Assembly: GCA_903772945.1 (NCBI GenBank)
Contig: CAICTM010000023.1
Span: 62,001 to 126,000, forward strand
From: Seminavis robusta
Lineage: Eukaryota; Bacillariophyta; Bacillariophyceae; Naviculales; Naviculaceae
Direction of reading: 5' to 3'
Length of the DNA stretch: 64,000 nucleotides
Under the pieces are notes generated by a model. The model did no database searches and had not been told where the DNA came from. It was given only the letters and a program-made list of their open reading frames with translations. The first letter of the stretch is position 1; each line of letters begins with the position of its first letter. The position numbers and the translations under genes were made by a program. Below, piece by piece: positions 9,052-20,000 of this stretch.

Positions 9052-11235
9052 ATGGAAGGGAAGGAGAACAAATGCGACTACAACCAGGACACTTGGTTGA
9101 GTCTCTTGGGATTGTTGCATCCTACAGAGTTCTTGGTAACAGTGGATCACTCGCAGTTGTGGCGGAAGCATGTGGCATGGAGCAAACCGGATGGCAAAGA
9201 GCTTCGGAACTTTACAACCCAGCGGTTTTCTTCCAATATGGTCTTCATGTCCTTGATTTTGGCGGCAGAAATGAATGTACTGTTCAATAGCAGCCAGATC
9301 ACTACCGATATTCGGACCCACATGATCAATGGCAACTACTTTTCCTTGAAACACTGGATTGGGTTGGTCATACTCTTGTCGGCTTGCGTGACAGTGATTG
9401 CTTTGGTCAGCACGTTCACAGCCTGGGGGTAAGGAAGGATATATAGTCTAGTGGACATCCAATGGATTAGGATTTTGTTTTCTCATTTGCCTTTTTTGTT
9501 TTCTGCAGGATGGTCAGTTCCATTGGAGACAAGAATGCACATTGTCTGCTGCGTTCCAGCACTGGCCAGCTGGTGACAAGCTTACCGAGCAACTATGTCG
9601 TTGCAAGTCTGTACCTATTCCTTGGATGGCTGGTTCTGTTTATCATCGAGTTGACTAAAGGACCAGTGCGAATTGTGCTTCTGTTGGTCGTCACGTATCT
9701 TTTCTTTCAGACCGTAGTATCTCTTTCAGCTTTTGGACGGCTCATCATTCACACGGGAGCCATGGGGAGTAGGCCTGTCTTGGACCCTGCGTTGGAGAAG
9801 GCGCTGTTGCCCAGTGGATTGCACGCATCCCTTCTAATCAAAGCTACGGACCGAAAAAGAAGACAAACTTGTGTGGTAAGCCAACCAATACAATAAACAT
9901 TGCGAGCGCTTTGATCTGTTCGAGTCAGAAACCTCATCATCTATCATACCTTTTGCCTCATAGATGTCCATGTATCGAACTCCAAAAAGAAGGATAAAAT
10001 CCACAGACAGTGCATCTTGGTCGCTCAGCGGAGAGGGCCTTCGTGTGCGAGGAGACAGCAGAGATTTGACGCAAGTAAGTTCGCTGTCGAGTAGTAATAT
10101 CTTCACCACAAAGGGTAGCACGAGACGCCGGGAAAGCCAGCGTTCAAGCCCACCCATTGATGATGAAGTTGCAACGGCATTTCGCATGTCAAGTGACACA
10201 TTTGTTGGCAAGAGTCCTTCTTTCCCGACACCCACCCGTACGTCGACGTGTTCTTCCTCTGCGGGCACGCTCCTACCACCTCTTACTCAGGACGAAGAAG
10301 TCGCAATCATGGAAGCCATCCGTTCCATAGACTCTAACCTTCAGACCCCTCGGTCGGATTGCAGCATCTCATCCTTCAGCATGAATGAAAAGGGAAACCT
10401 GCTGCCGGACTACGGTCCAGACAACAGCAACCCCAATCTACTTTACGGTAGCATCTCCGAGTCCGAGGATGATTTTCGTGAATCCTTTGGAGGCGTCGTA
10501 TCCTTACCAAGAGCGTCCGTACTCAACAACAGCGTAAACGGATGCGACCTCAAGAAGGTGGTCGAAGATGCGCTCTCCACTACAACTAGCAAGTCAGGCT
10601 CTCGAAACCAGGGACAAGGAGAGACTCCTCTACGACGGAATGGAGGGTCCCGAGCTGCTGCTGTGGATAAAGTGAGGTTCAGTTTCCGAAGTCGGAGTGG
10701 ATCTTCGTCTTCAAATGAAAGTGCGGGACAACAAACCAGTCGCAGGTCGCTTCTTGGATCACAAGCTCCAAGTCGCCGGTCACTGCTACACGGCTTTCGG
10801 CAGGCGAGTGTGAGAAACTTTATTCAGGCGGAGTGGAACGAGGAGAATGACGTCCGGGACATGTATGATATTGCGCCACCTGCGGAAGTGGTGTTCGAAG
10901 ATGAGGATGATGTCGAAGAAGACGATTCGGACGAAGATATCGATAGCAGCGAGGTGGTCATGCCTCATCCCAACGTTTTGAATTCAACTCGGCGCCTGAA
11001 GTCCCTCAGGCGACTTGTCAGCAACACATCCCTCGACGAGGCCTTAGAGTCTGTAGGATCTACAGAGAAGCGGCGTGAAGCAGTACATGCGATTTCAACA
11101 AAGAAGCATCCTCACGACGTCAGCAAATACGATATTGAAAACGCTGTTGGGGGTGAAGAGGACGAGGATGATGATTTGCTGGTGGGAGAAAACATACACC
11201 TTATGTCGAGCCCTACGAAGGGGGCGTACCGGTAG
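9052..11235 (+). CDS. Membrane protein with four helices and a long acidic disordered tail, unknown
   Basis: Three exons, 9052-9428, 9509-9875 and 9964-11235; 671 aa. Introns of 80 and 88 bp have GTAAGG and GTAAGC donors and TGCAG and ATAG acceptors, and the phases match. The start at 9052 sits in a strong ACCATGG context; frames reach further upstream but with weaker starts. The N-terminal 250 residues hold about four hydrophobic helices (two in each of exons 1 and 2). The C-terminal 420 residues are polar, Ser/Arg-rich, with two very acidic patches (EDEDDVEEDDSDEDID and GEEDEDDDLL) and many potential phosphosites. No domain recognised. It looks like a lineage-specific membrane protein with a regulatory tail. 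Structure is well supported, function unknown. Confidence 0.75.
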
Positions 11236-11633
11236 CTCTGCCTGTTGGGAATCGATTTGTATTTAGTCCTGGGCTATAGCTCATTATTGTTTTGCAACAG
11301 TTTCACGGAGTTGGAGTGTGGCACCCTGAAAATAAGCTCCCTTTGTCGGGCCTTTGGAGCACCTCAATGCCACCATTTGCTTGTGAGGAGGCAGGTCGGC
11401 ACGCACAGACAACTAGAGAGCTGCCAGTGGCTCTTTGTCGTTCCTTGTGTGCATGGCGTTTCTGAGATGGTGGCAGGAACGAATGACCAAGCGGCTAGCT
11501 TGAAGCAGACCAAGAAAGTTGGCTGTAGCAGATAATGAGTGACAAGTCACTTTGGAAACTATTTCTTATGAGGTCAATGTATATAGCTAGCTGGATAGAC
11601 TTGCGATCCGACGCTGACGCCCAATCTAGCTTA
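11236..11633. other. Intergenic, convergent gene ends
   Basis: About 400 bp between the acidic-tail membrane gene and the TPR gene. Nothing recognised. Confidence 0.55.
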
Positions 11634-13907
11634 TTACGCTTCCGTCGGCACCGAACTAGGGGCTTCTCCGCTTACGGATCGGTGAATTGGACGAGTCTTT
11701 TGACTACTAGTGTTTGTTTGTGTCATTGCTTTCAAGTTGATCTCGTAGGAGGGCCCGCCCCTGTTCTTCACAGTAAAGCGCCAAAACACTGGATCTTCTT
11801 CAAAGACGGATACTTGGTATCTTTTTTCCACTGTTTTGCCAGCATCGGTAGGGAAAACATACCATCCATCTGGGTTGCCAGAGGAGTCGTTTTGCAGGTA
11901 ATAGAACCAGGTGACCCTATGGTGCTCTGACTGATTTGATATTGGAAATGCTTCCGTCTTTGCATTGGTGAAACCACTTTGAACTCGTTGAACTCTTCGG
12001 TTCAAGCTATCAAAAGCCTTGCCCAGTTTAGACATGTATAGTTGCGCTTCAGACTCACGAAGCAGCGCCTCCACCTTTGGAGTGTTGTTGCGACCAAACA
12101 AAACAGTCTCAGAGAGTATATGTATAGCTTCCTTGTAGCACTTTTTGGCTTCCTGTTTGTCCCCATTGGAATAGTAACAGACAGCACTGGAGAGCAAGCA
12201 GGTGAAACAAATGCTGTTGTCTGCCGCATCTGCATTCCTGCACATTTGCAAGACATCCTGAAACTCTGCCAGCGCCGCCAGAGGCTGGTTGTCTTGAAAC
12301 AGGAGAATGGCAACCTTGAGTGTGACATGCCTGTCAAAGAAGCGGTTGTAATCACCAACAACCACTTGCTGAAAATATTCCATGGCAAGGTCTGATTGCC
12401 GACCATAGTAACTATACAAGTCACCGAGAGCCACAAGGGCTTCATCCACAACCGTGTGGCCATCTCCGAGATGTTGTCGACCCACATACAGACTGTCCTT
12501 GTAGCAAACAATGGCTCGTGCTTCGTCACTTTTCTGACAAAGTGTGTCGCCCATCTCCAATAAAACGTCTGCTACAAATTCATGGCCCGTTTGACTGCCA
12601 ACCGAAGCCCCAAGCTTTTCTCTCAAGAATGACATATTCTCTTCGAGAAACTGATTGGCAAGATCAAATTGATTTTGGATGCAATAGATCCTTCCAATGG
12701 CTCGTGTAGTGTCAATGACCCGCCTCCTTGACACATAGTGTTTGAAAATATCGAGCGCCTGTTGTAGATAGCCCATCGCATCTGCCAGATGGTCTTTTCC
12801 CACTTTCATCAGTTCACTGTTGTCCTTGAAGTGGCTAGAGCGCTCCATGCTGCGCAAATTCAACGATTTAGCGGCCATGAGAGCCTCGTAGCCTGTGAGC
12901 TCTGCGGTTCCCAATAGATAGAAAGTGTCTGCTATGTTTCTAGCAGTAGCTTCCACAGCATCAGCACCTTCTTCTTCATGCTCCAATCCTTTCCATATCT
13001 GCAGAGCTTTCTGAAACGAGCTCGCAGCTCCCTTAGGATCATCATTCGTGATTTGTGACTTCCCCAGTTGACGATAGGCGCGGGCCTCCCAATGGACGTC
13101 TCGTCCAGTCCCTTTGATACTTTGGTAGTATTCCAGTGCCTTTTGTACCTGTTTTGCATCATCCAGCTCCCTAGCTTGATCATACATTTGGGTAACCAAA
13201 CGTCTCATGAAAGCAAGATCATCAGCGCCTTGTTTTTGTTTCCGCTGCAAATCTCGGAGTTTTTGATCAATCTGATCAATTTCTAGTTGTAGATTGTTGT
13301 TGCCATGGTTACTTCCTTCCTCTCTTCTTCTTCCAATGAGAGTCTTGCGTTTCACTGCTTTCAAGCTGACCCGAAACGTAGGTCTTGGTCTACGAAGAAG
13401 ACTGATCTGAAGACTTTTTAGGAATTCATGGATCCGCAAGCTCTCCATGGCTTCTTGGATGTGTCTCTTCTTTTCGTTGGAGTTGATAATGTTGTCTTCA
13501 GAGACATTATCAGTAGTCGTGGTGGCAATGGTGGATCCACTGTACCTTCGACTTTCTTGAGCCATGCTGAAGCCAGTGGGAATATGATATGGAAACAGAG
13601 TTGGATGCATGAAGGGATCTTGATCAATAAGACCGGCAATCCAAGAAGGCTGGTCTTCCCACAGAAGCGAGGATAAAGAAACTCGCTGAGTGGAGTCATA
13701 ATCATTCTCAACCTCGTCCTCGTCTTCGCCTGGGGGCTCCGGTGGCATCAATAGTCTTCCAGTGCTCTCAGTCGAGTCAGCTAAGGAGGCAACCAGTTGG
13801 TCCATGTTCTGATCAATTGTCTCTGTGGTAGCCTCTGCCTCAGAGGTGGTAGCATTGGCCTCGGAGGTGCCGAGGGAAGACTCCCCTGACAATTCCTGCT
13901 GTCTCAT
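11634..13907 (-). CDS. Tetratricopeptide-repeat protein, kinesin-light-chain-like repeats
   Basis: Single exon, 757 aa from the ATG at 13907. The N-terminal 190 residues are acidic and low-complexity. A predicted coiled coil lies at about 205-235 (QLEIDQIDQKLRDLQRKQK). It is followed by a run of TPR helices at about 245-600, for example the ALEYYQSIK, AYRQLGKSQ, ASSFQKALQIW and AMEYFQQVV units, with 42-residue-like spacing as in kinesin light chain and NPHP3 types. The C-terminal 110 residues form a separate small region (NPDGWYVFPTD, FWRFTVKNRGG). TPRs bind peptide motifs in partner proteins; the partner is unknown. It has a normal open frame with no sign of damage. Confidence 0.8.
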   Translation of the reverse strand: MRQQELSGESSLGTSEANATTSEAEATTETIDQNMDQLVASLADSTESTGRLLMPPEPPGEDEDEVENDYDSTQRVSLSSLLWEDQPSWIAGLIDQDPFMHPTLFPYHIPTGFSMAQESRRYSGSTIATTTTDNVSEDNIINSNEKKRHIQEAMESLRIHEFLKSLQISLLRRPRPTFRVSLKAVKRKTLIGRRREEGSNHGNNNLQLEIDQIDQKLRDLQRKQKQGADDLAFMRRLVTQMYDQARELDDAKQVQKALEYYQSIKGTGRDVHWEARAYRQLGKSQITNDDPKGAASSFQKALQIWKGLEHEEEGADAVEATARNIADTFYLLGTAELTGYEALMAAKSLNLRSMERSSHFKDNSELMKVGKDHLADAMGYLQQALDIFKHYVSRRRVIDTTRAIGRIYCIQNQFDLANQFLEENMSFLREKLGASVGSQTGHEFVADVLLEMGDTLCQKSDEARAIVCYKDSLYVGRQHLGDGHTVVDEALVALGDLYSYYGRQSDLAMEYFQQVVVGDYNRFFDRHVTLKVAILLFQDNQPLAALAEFQDVLQMCRNADAADNSICFTCLLSSAVCYYSNGDKQEAKKCYKEAIHILSETVLFGRNNTPKVEALLRESEAQLYMSKLGKAFDSLNRRVQRVQSGFTNAKTEAFPISNQSEHHRVTWFYYLQNDSSGNPDGWYVFPTDAGKTVEKRYQVSVFEEDPVFWRFTVKNRGGPSYEINLKAMTQTNTSSQKTRPIHRSVSGEAPSSVPTEA

Positions 13908-14208
13908 AGTCAGCCAGCTCAACTACCGCTAACAACTACTAGTACGGCAACTCCTGTATCGTATGCAGCTCCTCTTCTACATGTACGTGTAAAACTTTCT
14001 TCAGTGTTTGGTTTTTTAAAGCCAGCGGGTAGGCTTTTACATGTAGTTCCGAAGAAAAGACCAGGAACGTCTTGCTACCGTAGAAGAAGGGGGTTTTAGA
14101 GTAGGGAAATTAGCTACGGAAGCCAGCCGGGGCCAGCTACCGTACAGTAGTGATCACAAGCGGCTCAAGAGATCAGATATTCCCCTCAACACGTGAAAAC
14201 TGGGCGCC
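13908..14208. other. Divergent promoter region
   Basis: About 300 bp between the head-to-head TPR gene and ankyrin gene. Must hold the TPR promoter; no defined element could be named. Confidence 0.5.
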
Positions 14209-15132
14209 ATGGCGTCTGTTGTGGGAGAACCACCAGCCAAACGAAAGCGGGTTGACGATGTTGCTGATGGAAAAAATGGTGGTATGGAAGATGATGCCAC
14301 CGCCAAGCGAAAATTGGCAGAGGCAGGATTTGACCCAAATGATTGCATCACAGCCATTGATCCACCCAGATCCAAGTGGCCAAAAGTTGGCAGCTGGAAG
14401 TCCATTACCCCCATGACATACTTCTGTTTCTATGGTGACCTTCCCATGTGCCGGTATATTCTCAGTCAGGGTGGATCAACCACAAAAGCCGGCGGGGAGT
14501 TTTCAATGTACGCAGCAATCTACAAAGGAAACATGGAGGTTGTGCAGTGGTTGTTTCAAAACGGAGCCAAGGAAGACACTCTATCCATCACTGTAAATGG
14601 CCTCAGTCCCTGGTATCTCTGTTGGCGGGGACACCATAAGGAGCTACTTGTGATTGGCAAATAGTTCTTGGTGAATGGAGTATTTGAATTGGATACAATC
14701 ACAGTGGCCAACCAACTACGTAAAAGAAACGGAACATGGGAGGATCATCGCCCAAATGTTTTGTCTTGGTCACAGGATGTGCTGAAAATGCATGGCTGCT
14801 TTGACACATTCCTCATGGGAACTTTTATTGGCCCAGAGTTTTCCACTCAAGCCCTATACACGAAGCTGGAGGCAAAGCTTGGCTCCACGAAGGCTGCAAA
14901 TATTGTCATAGATGGCCTTGGCAAGGAGAAATGCACGTCTTTGTGGACAGAGCTGATGGAACCTTACAAGAAATCCCCGGTTCGGTGTTTCCATGAAAAT
15001 ATTGGGGTGCTGAATTGCATTGCAGAATTTGTGCATGGGTTCAGCGCCAAAGAGATTGAAAAGATTCACCAACTGACCAAGTTGTTACATCAGAGTTTGA
15101 AGGAGCATCTACATAGAAGACATCGAGGCTGA
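14209..15132 (+). pseudogene. Ankyrin-repeat protein gene with one in-frame stop
   Basis: The frame from ATG 14209 runs 151 codons to TAG at 14662-14664, then stays open in the same frame to 15132, for 307 codons in all. Ankyrin-like helices appear at about 67-150: TPMTYFCFYGDLPMCRYIL, MYAAIYKGNMEVVQWLFQNG, and GHHKELLVIGK then stop then FLVNGVFE. In the third repeat the stop falls exactly where the previous repeat has Trp (VVQWLFQNG), so one TGG-to-TAG change explains it. No splice pair removes it. The second half (Leu- and Lys-rich helices) is preserved, so the lesion is recent, is an allele, or is a sequence error. The protein otherwise resembles the large ankyrin families of diatoms; partner unknown. 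Confidence 0.65.
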
Positions 15133-15797
15133 TTGCGGGGGTGAAGATGATGGCAGCGGCAAGGCATGGATTGACTTTTGGAGACCCACCGAAAGTACCA
15201 GTATCTTGAAGGTGCGTGGTATAAAGTGCATATTGATTAGATTACTAGTAAATTAAATTCAAGTAGTGAATGCAACACTGAGCGAGCCTTGGATCAAAAT
15301 CCGTTACCTCCCAATCATTGTGTCTATTGTCAAATGCCGGTTTTCTACCGTCCTCCTCCAAACCACTGCATGGCTCCAAATCCTTTGCCTCTTTCTACGC
15401 TTTCTCCGATATTTTTTTGTTCCGCACATCCATGGCATTGCGAGCCTACTGAAACAGATTTCATGTTTGGGGTGAATAGCCTCCATTTAGCTAGCAGCTA
15501 GCTAGCTACACGTACCGGTACGGCTGTGATGATGCTTGTACTAGCACCTGGTAACGCCGCTGCCAGCAGAGAGATTCAGGCCACGATGTTTGGCGCCCTT
15601 TAGAATAACACATTTGAGAGAAGTTACCGCTTCAGTAAGCCAGCAGTTTGCAGCCGCGCTCAAGCTTCACCTCAGACCACCAACAGAAACACCTCCACCC
15701 TCCAAACAGAGCTTTGTCCCATCGGGAGCTCATTTGGCTCCAATATTCGCACCAAAATAGCTAGCCACTATCTCGGTAGCCAGCTACTAGAACCACC
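15133..15797. other. Intergenic, promoter side of the ZNHIT2-like gene
   Basis: About 660 bp. Contains a short GCTAGC-rich stretch near 15490-15510 and an ACCGGTAC palindrome. No gene seen. Confidence 0.55.
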
Positions 15798-17297
15798 ATG
15801 ACAGAGTATGCCGTTCCTGACCCTTTGACAAAGTTGCCACTTCGAAAGTTTGAGCATTTTCGCGTGACGACCCATGATGCTCCCCCCGAACCGCTGTCTT
15901 CTAGCACTACAACTACTGTTGTAGCATGTCGTGTGTGCGAAACCAATCATTCGAGATATACGTGTCCACGATGTGGGATACCCTATTGTTCGGTGGCTTG
16001 TTATCAGTCACATAACAGCAATAGCAACAACGATGCGTCTTGTACAGAAGGCTTTTATCAAGAAAGGGTCCAATCGGTGCTACAGCTAGAACGAAAGGCC
16101 AAAGTGGAGGACACGCATCGGATGCTTCATCGACACTACCACAACGAGATGAGTGGTGTGGAAAATATTCTTCAAGAAGTATCCAATGAAGAAGAACTGG
16201 ACACGGAACGATTGATGGAAGTCTTGGCGCTGCTGGAGCTTCAAGAAGAATCTCATACTGGCAGTGACCAACAGCGGGAAATTCAACAACAATTAGCTAA
16301 TCTGCTCGCCAAATCTCCCAATTTAAAGAGCGCCTTTGAAGCGTCCTTGGAACGAGGAGAAGTGCAACAGCTGGTCCTCCAACCCTGGGATCCATGGTGG
16401 AGACCCGTTCTGGCATCCAAAGACGACGATGATCAAGAACAACAAACCACGTCAACATCAGAAGGTCCCACCTTGGATGAACGGTTACTAAAAGTCTCAT
16501 CTTTTGAATCCTTACTGCCAGCTGCCAAAGGAGGTACCAAAAGACCACTGCCCAACTTGACATTCAACCTACTGGAAGTTCTCTATTGGATCGCCCACAC
16601 ATTGCGGCAGTATCACGGAGTGACAAATGCCACTGCCGATCCAGAGACGGCTGTGGAAGCGGCCACGACCTTGCTACAATCCTCCACGGTACTCTCCAAA
16701 GATGCCAGGTATTCGTGTCTGGAAGAAGTCATGATGAGTCTCACCCAGCAGACCAAGCAGCAGCAACAGACGCTGGCCGAGGATGTCGAGTTGATTGTGG
16801 GTCACAGGCGAATGGTCGGCAGGGCATTGTTGGAAGCATTGGATATTTTCAAGGCTGCCATTATCGTGCTCAAACACAACAACAAAAAGCATACAGGAAC
16901 TTCGCCCGACGATGCCGGTGCTGAAGAATCCTTGCTGCTGCTGGACTTGAGACGCAAGCGCAAGAAAATCGAATTCTTCTTATCCTGGTCACAGTATGCT
17001 ACTAGTAGTATACACTCTGCCAACAACAACGACAACAGCAACAATCAATCCTTGTCCGTGATTCTGCCAGAGCAAACTCCAGAATTGATTCGAGCTTGGA
17101 TTGATCACTACGGCCAGCTAGCAGCAGAGTGCGATAGCACAGACGAAGCCGAGAAGAAGGATCCCTTTGTGGAAGAGTTTGTGTCTGCTGCAGCTACTGT
17201 TCCGTCCAGCAACCATCAGGGACATGGTAGGATTCTGCACCAACCAAAGGGACAAGGGAAGAAAACCACCAAGAAAATGATTGAAGTATTGGATTAG
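15798..17297 (+). CDS. HIT-type zinc-finger protein, ZNHIT2-like
   Basis: Single exon, 499 aa. An N-terminal HIT zinc finger has ligands C44, C47, C56, C59, C64, C68, H72 and C82, the usual C-x2-C-x8-C-x2-C-x4-C-x3-C-x3-H spacing. The remainder is helical, with a glutamine-rich middle and an EFVSAAATV-type C-terminus. The long helical domain after the finger resembles ZNHIT2, which works with the R2TP/HSP90 chaperone machinery in assembling U5 snRNP and box C/D snoRNPs in animals. Human ZNHIT2 is about 100 residues shorter; the extra length is polar loops. Family membership is strong for the finger, moderate for the ZNHIT2 assignment within the HIT group. Confidence 0.78.
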   Translation: MTEYAVPDPLTKLPLRKFEHFRVTTHDAPPEPLSSSTTTTVVACRVCETNHSRYTCPRCGIPYCSVACYQSHNSNSNNDASCTEGFYQERVQSVLQLERKAKVEDTHRMLHRHYHNEMSGVENILQEVSNEEELDTERLMEVLALLELQEESHTGSDQQREIQQQLANLLAKSPNLKSAFEASLERGEVQQLVLQPWDPWWRPVLASKDDDDQEQQTTSTSEGPTLDERLLKVSSFESLLPAAKGGTKRPLPNLTFNLLEVLYWIAHTLRQYHGVTNATADPETAVEAATTLLQSSTVLSKDARYSCLEEVMMSLTQQTKQQQQTLAEDVELIVGHRRMVGRALLEALDIFKAAIIVLKHNNKKHTGTSPDDAGAEESLLLLDLRRKRKKIEFFLSWSQYATSSIHSANNNDNSNNQSLSVILPEQTPELIRAWIDHYGQLAAECDSTDEAEKKDPFVEEFVSAAATVPSSNHQGHGRILHQPKGQGKKTTKKMIEVLD

Positions 17298-17454
17298 CTA
17301 GCTAGCTACCTAGGGCGACAAAATTCTCGGTCAAGAACAATCCGATGTACCGGTACTATTTGCAACATGGAAAGGGCAAAGTGGGAGCAGTGTGAAAAGA
17401 GACGCCTCTACTACTTGCTAGCTAGCTAGCTGCCTGCAGAAAGACTACTTTTCA

Positions 17455-20000
17455 TTATTTCTTTAATGTTGCCACGGCAATGCAAAGACGCGATGTCCGT
17501 GGTTGCCATTCGCTTACGGGAATGTGCCAAGCAGTGCCTTCCATTCCCTCTCTGTTGATTGCATTGCCTTGAATTTCGCAACTGAAAGAATCAGCTGCAG
17601 CAAAATTAATCTTTCTGTCTTCCCATTCATCTTCGATAAAAGGAGCAATGGCATAAGTGACAATGTGTGAACTAAACCATCGCCGGAACAGCTGTGGCTC
17701 CAACATCTCCAATTTATGATCACGCATTTGATCATTGGAGATGAGGATTGGTCGAATGCCAGGCAATATGCTGGATTGGCTTGAAGTCTTCATGCCATTT
17801 TGATTTGCTATGCTTGCAAGCATCCAATAGTAATCGTCAAAGTAATGTGCGGGCACCACGTACATTTTCTGTTCATTGATGAGTCTGGGGTGGAAGCAAG
17901 GATGAGATAGCCGCTCATTGCGCCTGGAATCATGAAACCATCCTTCTGCTGGACATACCTAGTAATCACATCAAGGTCAGCAGGTTTCAGTTGCTGATAA
18001 GCACCTTGAGCACGTCGGAAGCTTGAGTTGACATACTTCCTTGGCATTATTACCAATGGGTTCTCCCCGAGTCGTTCAAGCTCGGCAACCACCTTTTGTA
18101 CTTGACTATATCGAACAGTCCCTTGGCCAAAGTAAGCAACATTGGCGCCATCTATTGACAGGAGAGGGAGCAAAAAGCCATGAGCCAAAGTCTGTGCATC
18201 GTATAGAAAGGAACAACCGGGCATCATAGAACTCACCTACAAAGGCAGTGAAAGGATCTCCTTCTCTGTTTCTGTGTGCAGCAAGACGTTGATGAAGGGA
18301 TGAATGAGAATCAAGAAATACAGCAAGGCACCAGGTGCGAGGATCTCCTGCCTCTTACTCTAACCAATCCCCAAACTTAATCAGCTCTTTCTTGGCATCG
18401 TCGCCACTGCTCTTATTCTTGCTGCTTTTCTTCCTACCAGCAGTGAACTCTACATGCTGAGCTTCTGCCATTTCAAATAGGGCGTTCCGCATATGTTGTC
18501 GCTGGCTGTCACTGAGGGTGTTCAAGCGCAGTTTGGCACCTGTAGCGGGACAAACAGATGAGATTGGATCAACATTCACTCTTCCGACGCAAAATTGCAC
18601 CCCCTCGCTGGTCAGTTCCCAACCATCCACGGCATTCGCGGCATACGGAATCTCCCTTCGATCATTCAAAAAATCTCCCAGTAGCTTGAACCCAGCTCTA
18701 AAGTGGTTGTACATATCCAAGGCTGTAGCATCTGAAACTTCCAGGACATCCTCCCCCATACCAAGCAAAATTTCATCCAAAAGCTTTGGACCAGTGTCTG
18801 CTGACAATCCAAGGTTTACTGCATCATCAATGATGGGTGAATGCAGTCCAAAGACACGATTCCTGGCAAGTGCTCCAAGGATGAGTGAATAGGTTTCTCC
18901 GTCCATGTAAGCCCGAGGTGCAGCGCGAATAAGTTGCCACAAGCGTAATACGGAGGATGTGTCCCCAACTTTACAGTAGTGTGTCAATAGCGGCGTGAAT
19001 GTACGTAATCGTTTGCATTCCTGGCCATCATCCTGTCAAAGATAAGAAACAAATTGATGTTATCAGTAGTAGTTGCAATGCGTAATGACGTTGGATTCTT
19101 TTGTGGTGACAATCTTACAGGCAACTCCTCTATCAGAGCCTCCGCACTCTTGGTGTCGTTCAATGCCACCAAAGACTTGATACGGAGATGGACGGAACTT
19201 TCTGCGGCACCATACAACAAATCATGACAGGTAGCCACCTCCAATGATAAATCTGCCAAATCGTCATTGAGGCCAATCACAAAGAGGAAGGAACTCAGGA
19301 CGTTTGGCTTGAGAATCATGCCACCGTTTTTGATTTTGGACCATGCTGGCACAATAGGCAGTGGCGTTTTATTCTTGGCGCAAGAAGACACCAGGTTACA
19401 GATACACTGCATGGCCAACGCGTATTGGTGAGGATTGAAATTTGTTTGTTCCAGAAAGGCTTGCCGTCGTGAGCTCAAGATTTGCCGAAAACTTTCTGTA
19501 CTGTCTGAACCGGTAGCAATTGGCAGTGTTGATTGTGGCTCTTCCAGCAAAAGGTAGTCTCTTACACTTTCAATTTCTTCTGGTGTGACTTTCTTGATAG
19601 CCTTCCGAAAGCTAGTCATTTTATCTACAATCTCGGTCATGGCTTCATGGTAGGCATTCCAGGACTCGGAATGTCCTGCTGTAGTGCAATCATTTTCTGT
19701 GGGTAGCTGTGTAGGTGGGTTGTTGGTATCGTCCATGAATTCTCTGTCATGTCTCGTATGGACTTGCTTTCGACGCTGGCAACCAGGATGCAGTAGCAAG
19801 GGATTATACGGGTTGGTTGGAATGCGATGATGGTGGATCTGTCTTGTGGCCCAGGGTAGGCTCGGAATGAAGCTACATGTACTGGTACCAGCAGTCCAGG
19901 GCCGGCAATGAGCTCTACGGACGCAACCGCCAAGCCCGAGAGAAAGAAAGAGGACTCCAGGGGAACGGCGAAATCCAACGAAAAGAAAGTGCAATGGCAT
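17455..20000 (-). CDS. PRORP: Protein-only RNase P (PRORP)
   Basis: Five exons, 20000-19119, 19032-18359, 18265-18237 (29 nt), 18151-17959 and 17884-17455; 735 aa. It cleaves 5' leaders from precursor tRNA. PPR-like helices fill the middle (for example TFTPLLTHYCKVGDTSSVLR, created by splicing exons 1 and 2). The C-terminal NYN metallonuclease domain has all four expected acidic residues: D529 in FVDGANVAYFG, D609 and D610 in YFDDYYWML, and D644 with D648 in SNDQMRDH. Zinc-site residues H713 (TAWHIPV) and C727 (RLCIAV) are present, but the central CxxC reads C455-PA-T458, so one Cys is missing. The basic N-terminus suggests an organelle, probably the mitochondrion. All phases close across the four introns. 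Confidence 0.93.
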
